Shown one piece after another: positions 1 to 5,910 of a DNA stretch of 6,827 nucleotides (its first letter is position 1; every line of letters begins with the position of its first letter). A program made the position numbers and the translations under genes. The notes below the pieces were generated by a model. It was not told the origin of the DNA, did no database searches, and saw only the letters and a program-made list of their open reading frames with translations. The DNA is from Verrucomicrobiales bacterium (GTDB taxonomy: Bacteria > Verrucomicrobiota > Verrucomicrobiia > Verrucomicrobiales > Verrucomicrobiaceae), in NCBI GenBank assembly GCA_003506995.1, contig DNXB01000046.1, positions 1-6,827 on the forward strand, written 5' to 3'.

Positions 1-989
1 TTCGTTGGCAGTTTGAGACCCGCAGCGCCCGCGAGGGTGGGAAAGAGATCCTGCACCGACACGGGTTGTTTTGATGTAGCACCGGCAGCCACTCGCCCCG
101 GCCAGCGGATGACACAAGGCGTGTGGATGCCGCCCTCGTAGATGGTGTCTTTGCCACGACTCAGGGGTGTGCTGCGGCTCAGTCGCAGGTCCGCACCGTT
201 GTCGGAGAAAAACACCACGAGCGTGTTGTCGCGCAGCTTTTGACGATCCAGTTCAGCGAGAATCCGCCCGATGGCGCTGTCCATCGCATCGATCACGGCG
301 GCGTAGAGTCCCCCGCCGTTCTTATGCTTTTCCACGAAGCTCTCTGGAGCAGCCAGCGGGATGTGTGGCGCATTGAATGCGACCTGCATGTAGAACGGGC
401 GGCCCTTTGCCTGCTCCTGCAACAGACGCACGGCTTCATCGGCCAGCAAATCAGTGGAGTAACCCTCTTCGACCACCGTCTTGCCATTGCGCTGCCAGTC
501 GGTCTGCTCGCTGCGAATGGCGGTGTGCTTGAAGTAGTCGATCTCAGCACCCATGAAGCCGTAGAAGTGATCGAACCCGCTGTCCGAGGGGCCGCGTGCC
601 TTGCCGAGATGCCACTTGCCAATCAACGAGGTGCGATAGCCCGCCGCGCGAAAGGTCTCCGGCAGGGTAGCGACGTCTCGCGGCAATCCCGGCTGCTGCG
701 GCCCGACCACATGCGTAATGCCAAACCGACGCGGCATCTGTCCTGTCAGCAATCCGGCACGAGCGGGGCTGCACACGGCATAGGTATAAAAGCGTTGTAG
801 TTCGATCCCTTCTTTGGCGAAGCGATCCAGGTGCGGCGTGGTGGCTGACTTGGAGTGAAAGCCCACATCGTTCCATCCGAGGTCATCAGCGATGATCACC
901 AGCACGTTGGGTCGCTCAGGCGTCTGTGCCTTGCAACTCAGCGCACTGACAGCCATCAGGATGACACTGATCGAGAGACGCACATTCAT
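1..989 (-). CDS. Secreted type I (formylglycine) sulfatase, C-terminus cut off by the window edge
   Basis: The reading frame is open without interruption from an ATG at 989 to the left edge, giving about 329 residues of a family that usually runs to 450-550. It should hydrolyse a sulfate ester outside the cytoplasm; the substrate cannot be told. Visible motifs are IADDLG (D35, D36, metal ligands), the sulfatase signature CSPAR at 73-77 with C73 as the residue converted to formylglycine, GKWHLG at 124-129 (K125, H127), PHIPL (H209), SDNG (D263, N264) and a lysine in the SRGKDTIYEGG segment (K280). All expected active-site residues on the visible part are present, so the enzyme looks functional. 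Residues 1-22 form an export signal; S18-C19 is a weak lipobox (Ala at -3), so a lipoprotein is possible but not favoured. It starts 20 nt after the YHYH gene on the same strand, so the two are probably cotranscribed. No clear Shine-Dalgarno precedes the ATG. A second in-frame ATG does not occur nearby, and the signal peptide supports this start. Confidence 0.95.
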   Translation of the reverse strand, partial: MNVRLSISVILMAVSALSCKAQTPERPNVLVIIADDLGWNDVGFHSKSATTPHLDRFAKEGIELQRFYTYAVCSPARAGLLTGQMPRRFGITHVVGPQQPGLPRDVATLPETFRAAGYRTSLIGKWHLGKARGPSDSGFDHFYGFMGAEIDYFKHTAIRSEQTDWQRNGKTVVEEGYSTDLLADEAVRLLQEQAKGRPFYMQVAFNAPHIPLAAPESFVEKHKNGGGLYAAVIDAMDSAIGRILAELDRQKLRDNTLVVFFSDNGADLRLSRSTPLSRGKDTIYEGGIHTPCVIRWPGRVAAGATSKQPVSVQDLFPTLAGAAGLKLPT

Positions 990-1009
990 AGTGTCGAATG
1001 GTCGCGGTG

Positions 1010-3649
1010 CTATTTCAATGGCGCTCCGGTCACATCCAAATCCGGCTTCGTGTTCCAGCGTTGTTTCCATTCGGGCTTCTCGACCTTGGTCCGGAAGATG
1101 ATGGTGTTGTCGAGGGCGATATCGTCGCTCCAGATGAACTTGGCGCCTTCGAAGTCGTTGTCGAAGTAGGGCTGCTTGGGTTCGACTTGTTCGACGGTGT
1201 ATTCTTTGGCGTTGCTCCAGGTACTGTCGTCGAAATCGGTGGCCCACCAGTTGGCAGGTAGCGGCTCTTGTTTGACCTGGGGATTGGCGGTGTCGCTGTT
1301 GATGGGACCGTGGAAGAAGTTCTTGGCCTTCCAGCTCGCGTTGGTGACGGTGCCGTCGGCGAACTTCAGGCAGAAGCCGCCGTCGCCGATGCTGGTTCCG
1401 TATTCCATGCCGGTTTTGGGATCGGCGTTGTCCTTCGCGAGTACGGCGATGGTCATGGGATACTCGGGGAGGAAATCGACGCTGACGACGTTATGCGGCG
1501 TGAACTGGATGGGATCAACAGCGACAAGGCGGCCGTTCACATAGAGCATGAACCAGTTGTCGGCATAGACGTTGAGCTTCATCGTGTCGGCGATGCTGGG
1601 TTTGATGAGGCCCGGCGGGCCTCCTTTGCTGCGGGCAGGCATTTTGGCCGTTCCTGGTCCGTCATTGTCTTCACGGGGCAGGAATGCCCCGGTTACTTGG
1701 CCGCTGCTGTGAACGACACGCAGTGACGAAGTCGCCAGCACCTTGCCCTTCATCGCGGCGAGGAGTTCTTCACGTCCCGGTGTGCCCGCGATCTTCAATG
1801 GCTCATTCAATGCATACAGCGTGAGCACATAGGTCTTGGCTCCCGGGCCTTTGGAGCGCGGTGGTTCATAGCCGACCCCGCCTTTGAAACCGGTGCCGAG
1901 TTTGCCGATCTTCTGCGAGTTCTCCGGCAGGCTGTTGGCGTTCGCTGGGATGTCATAAATGGTCCAATACCACTTCATCTCACCTCCCGGAGCGGCGTGA
2001 TCCATGATCAAAGCGTAGCCTTGAGTCGATGCGGGTGCGCCTGACCACTCCAAGGGCGGGCTGATGCCATCACCATCGCCAGTGAATTCGGCGGGCAGAG
2101 TTTTGAGGTCTTCGACGACGGAACTCATCAACATGAACTTGCCATCGCTGCTGCGAGGCTGATCCGGCAATGCCATAAAGGCTTCCTGCTTGCCTCCGCG
2201 ACCGCCACCCTCGCCTTTCTTTATTTCGTCGCTTGCAGGAGATTCATCGCTGCGAGACGACAGAGCATTGCCAGCGAGCTTTTCCAGCTCGGCAGTGTCG
2301 AGCTTGCCATCGCGATTGTGATCGAAGGCGTTGAACTGCTCCTTCGCTTTCGCCATCGCCTCAGCGAGAGGCTGTCCTGCCTTGATGGCTTGAGCCTTCG
2401 CCTGATCGGCGAACTCCTGCGCGCTCACAATGCCGTCACCATTCACATCAAGGCTGCTCAGCACCGAAGCTTGAGGACGGGGAGGCGATGGTTGACCAGG
2501 CCGCATCTCAGCCTCGCGACCTCCTTTGCCCTTGCCTTCTCCGCCTCCTGGCGGGCGGCCTTGACCGCCGCCTTGACCTCTTGACGTGTAAACCTCGCTC
2601 GTTCTCCCCTCGCTGCCGTTGTCATAATCAAAGGGATAAGTGCCATCCTCATTGATGCTGTAAGTGATGGAGCGCTTGTCGCCGCCGACGTTGTAGCTGA
2701 GCTTGTAGGTGCTGGCGTTGAGCATTTCAAAGCCGGTGATCGCGGCACCGCGTAAAGGCGGCGTGTCAGGCCGCACAGGGTTGGCACGCGGTTGAGGGTC
2801 CACCTGGCCGCCTGCTTCGACGACCTCGCCATGAAAGCCTGCAAAGACATACGGATACTTCAGCGAGCCATGATAATGATACCCCACGCCTGCTGTCTCA
2901 TGCCCATGGCATTCATCCAGCTTGCTCACGGGTGAACCATCCGGCTCGGTGAGGCCGAAGATCGGATAACCGTCCAAGGCATACGCGATGGGCATGCCCT
3001 TCCCCACCACTGACTGCAAATGCAAGGGCGCGGCATGGTAGTGATAATCATCCGCGCGTCCGCAATGCCCGCCCCACTGATCCAGCTCGCCAATCTCCTG
3101 TGACATCTCGCCACGATTGTTCTGCGGATTGAAAATCGGGATGCCATTCACCGCCAAAGCGATGGCACCACGCAGAAAGCGGCCTTTGATCATCGCGGGT
3201 TCCTTCGCAGGCACCGGCTTGAGCGGGATGCGCCACGCATTGTCATCAAAATACTTCTGTGGCAGCGGCACCTGCTGCTGCCATGCGGTGATGCCCACCA
3301 TCATGTTGTGATCCGGCATGCCGTTTGAGCCGACATAAAGAAACTCGCCGTCCGCGCGCAGATCGAGCTTCGTGAAGGGCAGAAAGGCCTTCGCGGTCTG
3401 TGGTGCGTTGGCGGCATTGGCCACGGTTGCGGCGGCGAGCTGTAGCGTGGAGGTGGTGGAGGCGACTTTGACGTATCCGGGCCATTCTTGGCCCGTGGGT
3501 GTTTTCTTCGGCGGGGCAGGAATGCCCCGATTACTCATCCACTCCTCCAGAATGTGTGCCCGCAGCGCCTCGCGGTCTGTGGTGGTCAGATCATGGGCCG
3601 CGAGGCTCGTCACAAACAGGGAGATGGCAAAAAGAGGCTTCATGGTCAC
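1010..3649 (-). CDS. Large exported YHYH / EF-hand / PEBP-like / jelly-roll multidomain protein
   Basis: This 879-residue protein begins with a signal peptide (about 1-18, SLAA before HD). Residues about 95-345 are a YHYH domain, with two YHYH motifs (202-205, 257-260), nearby C196, C247, H248 and H250, and a DGYPIFG segment at 226-232. A Gly/Pro/Lys-rich linker (about 357-393) leads to two canonical calcium loops, D401-E412 (DVNGDGIVSAQE) and D443-E454 (DHNRDGKLDTAE). A second Gly-rich linker precedes a PEBP/YbhB-like domain (about 503-648), recognised from DGISPPLEWSG, the D550-P554 segment and YDIP. Residues about 688-860 look like a galactose-binding-type jelly roll (YADNWFMLYVNGR near the start, FIWSDD and FRTK near the end); this assignment is weaker. 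Function is unknown; calcium and perhaps other metal binding outside the cytoplasm is inferred. The GTG at 3649 is chosen because GGAG lies 8 nt upstream; an ATG two codons later is the alternative. The gene is read divergently from the two-component pair and probably heads an operon with the sulfatase. Two copies of a palindromic repeat lie inside it. Confidence 0.88.
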   Translation of the reverse strand: MTMKPLFAISLFVTSLAAHDLTTTDREALRAHILEEWMSNRGIPAPPKKTPTGQEWPGYVKVASTTSTLQLAAATVANAANAPQTAKAFLPFTKLDLRADGEFLYVGSNGMPDHNMMVGITAWQQQVPLPQKYFDDNAWRIPLKPVPAKEPAMIKGRFLRGAIALAVNGIPIFNPQNNRGEMSQEIGELDQWGGHCGRADDYHYHAAPLHLQSVVGKGMPIAYALDGYPIFGLTEPDGSPVSKLDECHGHETAGVGYHYHGSLKYPYVFAGFHGEVVEAGGQVDPQPRANPVRPDTPPLRGAAITGFEMLNASTYKLSYNVGGDKRSITYSINEDGTYPFDYDNGSEGRTSEVYTSRGQGGGQGRPPGGGEGKGKGGREAEMRPGQPSPPRPQASVLSSLDVNGDGIVSAQEFADQAKAQAIKAGQPLAEAMAKAKEQFNAFDHNRDGKLDTAELEKLAGNALSSRSDESPASDEIKKGEGGGRGGKQEAFMALPDQPRSSDGKFMLMSSVVEDLKTLPAEFTGDGDGISPPLEWSGAPASTQGYALIMDHAAPGGEMKWYWTIYDIPANANSLPENSQKIGKLGTGFKGGVGYEPPRSKGPGAKTYVLTLYALNEPLKIAGTPGREELLAAMKGKVLATSSLRVVHSSGQVTGAFLPREDNDGPGTAKMPARSKGGPPGLIKPSIADTMKLNVYADNWFMLYVNGRLVAVDPIQFTPHNVVSVDFLPEYPMTIAVLAKDNADPKTGMEYGTSIGDGGFCLKFADGTVTNASWKAKNFFHGPINSDTANPQVKQEPLPANWWATDFDDSTWSNAKEYTVEQVEPKQPYFDNDFEGAKFIWSDDIALDNTIIFRTKVEKPEWKQRWNTKPDLDVTGAPLK
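1674..1697. repeat. Palindromic repeat, copy A (inside YHYH gene)
   Basis: The core at 1674-1691 is a perfect 7-bp inverted repeat, CGGGGCA and TGCCCCG, around GGAA. It is followed on the plus strand by GTTACT. Copy B at 3512-3535 matches 23 of these 24 positions in the same orientation. In the gene it covers residues 651-659 (QVTGAFLPR), in the linker between the PEBP-like and jelly-roll regions. No T-run follows the hairpin in the direction of transcription, so it does not look like a terminator. Confidence 0.8.
3512..3535. repeat. Palindromic repeat, copy B (inside YHYH gene)
   Basis: The same hairpin core (CGGGGCA-GGAA-TGCCCCG, 3512-3529) is followed by ATTACT, differing from copy A only at the first base of that flank. 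It encodes residues 39-46 (SNRGIPAP), in the region just after the signal peptide and before the YHYH domain. It is read in a different frame from copy A, so the nucleotide identity is not a by-product of a repeated peptide. Confidence 0.8.
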
Positions 3650-3657
3650 CCATACAA

Positions 3658-3661
3658 CTCC
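3658..3661 (-). promoter_or_regulatory. Shine-Dalgarno GGAG for the YHYH gene
   Basis: On the minus strand GGAG is followed by 8 nt (TTGTATGG) and then GTG at 3649-3647. This spacing is ideal for the GTG, and at 14 nt too long for the in-frame ATG at 3643. It is the main reason for choosing the GTG start, and the only clear Shine-Dalgarno seen ahead of any gene in the window. Confidence 0.55.
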
Positions 3662-3667
3662 GCGCAG

Positions 3668-3715
3668 GTCAGAACGGCTTCAGCGAATCGCGGGAGATTT
3701 GTCAGGATTGCGTCA
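3668..3715. promoter_or_regulatory. Candidate operator: GTCA tetramers in 11-nt phase
   Basis: GTCA occurs at 3668, 3701 and 3712, and TTCA at 3679, so all four lie in register at multiples of 11 nt. OmpR-family regulators typically bind tandem half-sites spaced by about one helical turn, on one face of the DNA. The element sits 40-90 nt upstream of the response regulator, and could serve autoregulation or the divergent YHYH gene. Tetramers are short and could align by chance; this is inference. Confidence 0.3.
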
Positions 3716-3755
3716 AGACGATGGCCCCCGACGAAAAAGACTTCATCTTCCTGCC

Positions 3756-4454
3756 ATGCGCCTCCTCATCATCGACGACGACACCGAGCTCTGCCAGCTC
3801 GTGGCGGATTACCTCAAGCCGATGGGCTTCGAGGTCGAAATGGAGCACGACGGCGAGCACGGGGCCGAACGTGCCACCGCCGAGGCCTGGGCGGCGATCA
3901 TCCTGGATGTGATGATGCCCGGCTGCGATGGCTTTGAGGTATTGCGCCGTATCCGCGCGAAGTCGAAGGTGCCCGTGATGATGCTCACCGGCCGCGGCGA
4001 GGAGGTGGACCGCATCGTCGGTCTCGAACTTGGCGCGGATGATTACCTGCCGAAGACTTTTTCCTCGCGCGAGCTGCTTGCCCGACTCCGTGCGCTGCTG
4101 CGGCGCACGGGTTGGATTGCTGAAACCGCTCCCCAAGCACCGATCAAAGAAATCGTCGTCGGCGAGCTGCGCATCAATGCCGAAACCCATGCAGTGGTGC
4201 TTGGCGACGAGCCTTTGCAGCTCACGCCTGCGGAGTTTGGGCTGCTGCTCTCTTTGGCGAAAGCTCACGGACGTGTGAAGACACGGGAGCAACTCATCGA
4301 AGAAGTCGCCGACCGCGAGTGGGATGTCTTTGACCGCGCCATCGACATGCACATCTCCACGCTGCGCAAGAAACTCGGCGATGATCCCAAGGAGCCGCGC
4401 TTCATCAAGACGGTGCGTGGCTATGGCTATCAACTCGTGACTCCTGGACGATGA
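3756..4454 (+). CDS. OmpR/CpxR-family response regulator
   Basis: This 232-residue protein is a full-length OmpR-type transcription regulator. The receiver domain spans about 1-117, with acidic residues D7-D9, phosphoacceptor D51 in LDVMMPG, T78 and K100. The winged-helix DNA-binding domain spans about 133-230, with the recognition helix in DRAIDMHISTLRKKLG (193-208) and the terminal wing hairpin FIKTVRGYGYQLV. On phosphorylation by the kinase encoded next to it, it should dimerise and bind tandem sites in DNA. An oddity is PKTF at 99-102: the proline that usually follows the conserved lysine is Thr101. The frame stays open upstream to 3372, but the ATG at 3756 gives the exact start of a receiver domain (MRLLIIDDD), and the extension would overlap the divergent YHYH gene. 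No Shine-Dalgarno is visible. The stop overlaps the kinase start by 4 nt. Similarity in style to CpxR is clear, but orthology is not proven, so no symbol is given. Confidence 0.96.
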   Translation: MRLLIIDDDTELCQLVADYLKPMGFEVEMEHDGEHGAERATAEAWAAIILDVMMPGCDGFEVLRRIRAKSKVPVMMLTGRGEEVDRIVGLELGADDYLPKTFSSRELLARLRALLRRTGWIAETAPQAPIKEIVVGELRINAETHAVVLGDEPLQLTPAEFGLLLSLAKAHGRVKTREQLIEEVADREWDVFDRAIDMHISTLRKKLGDDPKEPRFIKTVRGYGYQLVTPGR

Positions 4455-5860
4455 GCAGCCTCAAACTCCCGCTCTATGGCAAGATCCTCCTCTGGTTCCT
4501 GGTGAATCTGGCGGTGCTGGCGCTGTTTGGATATGTGTACGTCAGCAAGCTCATCACGCCAGAGCTTGCATGGCTGCTGAGCGGTCCACCCGGCAACAAG
4601 TTTGAAGATTTGTCGGCCAGCCTGAGTGACCAGTTGATCCGCAAACCGCAAAGCGACTGGCTTGATGTGCTGGAGCGTTATGAAGATCACCGGGGCGTGA
4701 CCTTTGCCCTGTTCAACTCCGAGGGGCAGCTCGTTTTGGGCCATGCGCCCGATCCCCCCGAGGATGTGCGCAAGCGGCTGATCGACAAACGCCGAGCCGA
4801 ATCTCGCCAACGGCCACAGCGCCCCGAAACCACTTCTCAGCCACCGAAGCCGCGCTTTCTGCTGCGCAGTGAAAATCCCACCCGCTACTGGGCCGGCATT
4901 CACCTGGACATTTTATATGAGCGGGGCGGCCTTTGGCATCCGCTCACGATGGTCATGATCTCCAGTGATGTCAGCGCAGGCGGTCTGCTCTTCAACTGGA
5001 CGCCTTGGGTGGTCCTCTTCAGTTGCGGCATTCTCTTCTCCGCCCTGCTCTGGTTGCCCGTCGTCCGGGGCATCACCGAAGCGATTCGCCGCACCAATGA
5101 GGCGTCCAAACAGATCGCCGCAGGCCAGTTCGGCGTTCGTCTGCCCGACCATCGTGGCGACGAGCTTGGCGAACTCGCCACCTCGGTGAACACGATGGCC
5201 GCGCAACTCGGCGACTACATGGCGCAGCAAAGACGCATCACCGCCGATGTCGCGCATGAGCTGTGCTCGCCGATTGCGAGAATGCAGATGGCGCTGGGCG
5301 TCGTCGAGCAGCGCGGCACTCCCGAACAGGCCACCTACCTCAAAAAACTCGACAACGAACTCCAGCACATGGCCAGGCTGGTGGAGGAGGTCCTCGCCTT
5401 CTCCAAAGCCGAAACCATTCCAGACCGTGAAACGCCCGAAGACATCGACTTGCGCGGACTGGTCCAAAACGTCCTAGCGCGCGAAGCGCCCGACAACGGC
5501 ATCAAACTCGAAATCGGCGACGTGAAGCTCCGCAGCCTCCGAAACGCCCTTGATCGCGGCATCGGCAATGTCGTGCGAAACGCCGTCCGCTACGCCTGTG
5601 ACATAGAAATCCATGCGAAGGCCGAAAATGGTCGCACGACCATCCAAGTCCTCGACCGTGGCCCCGGCGTGCCCGAAGAGGCTGTTTCGCGGCTGTTTGA
5701 ACCTTTTTACCGACCTGAAGCGGCAAGAGGCCGCAGCACTGGCGGCAGCGGCCTCGGACTCGCCATCACGAAACGCTGCATCGAAGCCTGCGGCGGCACG
5801 GTGACAGCGCAGAATCGCGAGGGTGGTGGGCTGGCGGTGGGGATCTCCATTCCAGTTTGA
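4451..5860 (+). CDS. CpxA-like membrane sensor histidine kinase
   Basis: This 469-residue protein has the layout of a classical inner-membrane sensor kinase. Membrane segment 1 spans about 11-31, an extracytoplasmic sensing region about 32-182 (with a Pro/Arg/Gln-rich stretch near 113-135), membrane segment 2 about 183-205, and HAMP about 204-257. The phosphoacceptor helix carries H269 in AHELCSPIAR, in place of the usual HELRTP. The ATPase domain shows the N box GNVVRNAVRYA (372-382, N377), the G1 box DRGPGV (402-407), the F box FEPFYR (416-421) and the G2 box GGSGLGLAI (431-439). All catalytic residues are intact. It should autophosphorylate on H269 and pass phosphate to D51 of the regulator encoded just upstream. 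The ATG overlaps the regulator stop as ATGA, which indicates translational coupling. Overall design, including NAVRYA, resembles E. coli CpxA; the signal it senses cannot be told from the sequence. Confidence 0.96.
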   Translation: MSSLKLPLYGKILLWFLVNLAVLALFGYVYVSKLITPELAWLLSGPPGNKFEDLSASLSDQLIRKPQSDWLDVLERYEDHRGVTFALFNSEGQLVLGHAPDPPEDVRKRLIDKRRAESRQRPQRPETTSQPPKPRFLLRSENPTRYWAGIHLDILYERGGLWHPLTMVMISSDVSAGGLLFNWTPWVVLFSCGILFSALLWLPVVRGITEAIRRTNEASKQIAAGQFGVRLPDHRGDELGELATSVNTMAAQLGDYMAQQRRITADVAHELCSPIARMQMALGVVEQRGTPEQATYLKKLDNELQHMARLVEEVLAFSKAETIPDRETPEDIDLRGLVQNVLAREAPDNGIKLEIGDVKLRSLRNALDRGIGNVVRNAVRYACDIEIHAKAENGRTTIQVLDRGPGVPEEAVSRLFEPFYRPEAARGRSTGGSGLGLAITKRCIEACGGTVTAQNREGGGLAVGISIPV

Positions 5861-5910
5861 GCGCTATTTTTTGGCACAACGGGCGTTTAGGCCGGGAAAC
5901 CACCGCTGAC
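5861..5910 (+). other. Short gap between the kinase and DUF1501 genes
   Basis: The 50 nt contain no hairpin followed by a T-run, and no promoter I would defend. The T-rich run at 5865-5871 is not preceded by a stem in the gap. GGGAA at 5894-5898 lies 12 nt before the next ATG, a poor ribosome-binding site. Readthrough from the kinase gene into the DUF1501 gene is therefore possible. Confidence 0.4.

Larger units (their letters stand above)
3650..3755. promoter_or_regulatory. Divergent intergenic region between the YHYH gene and the response regulator
   Basis: About 106 bp separate the two divergent starts, so the promoters of both blocks should lie here or inside the first codons. I see no convincing -35/-10 pair with 16-18 nt spacing on either strand. 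TTGTCA at 3699-3704 resembles a -35 box but has no fitting -10. The tetramers listed separately could be an operator. No open reading frame of interest or terminator is visible in it. Confidence 0.6.

Noticed and set aside
123..800. Plus-strand open frame of 225 codons opposite the sulfatase
   Set aside because: The minus strand carries all sulfatase motifs in order; the plus-strand product resembles no protein and is a shadow of GC-rich codons.
930..989. Lipoprotein signal in the sulfatase (Cys19)
   Set aside because: The residue at -3 is Ala and at -2 Leu, which is a poor lipobox; ordinary signal peptidase cleavage after Ala21 fits at least as well.
1674..1691. Palindrome copy A as a transcription terminator
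   Set aside because: It lies in the middle of an open gene, with no T-run on either side of the stem.
1268..1726. Plus-strand open frames opposite the C-terminal half of the YHYH gene
   Set aside because: They are antisense to a recognisable protein and show no motifs or ribosome-binding site.
2521..2582. Gly-rich coding stretch as a tandem DNA repeat
   Set aside because: Short repeats such as CCTTGACC are explained by the Gly/Gln/Lys-rich linker they encode; there is no regular unit.
3372..3755. A 128-codon N-terminal extension of the response regulator from an upstream ATG at 3372
   Set aside because: It runs antisense through the YHYH gene, resembles no domain, and the ATG at 3756 gives the precise start expected for a receiver domain.
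5861..5910. Terminator or promoter between the kinase and DUF1501 genes
   Set aside because: The only pairing seen is a 4-bp GTTT/AAAC stem; the T-run has no stem before it, and no -35/-10 pair fits.
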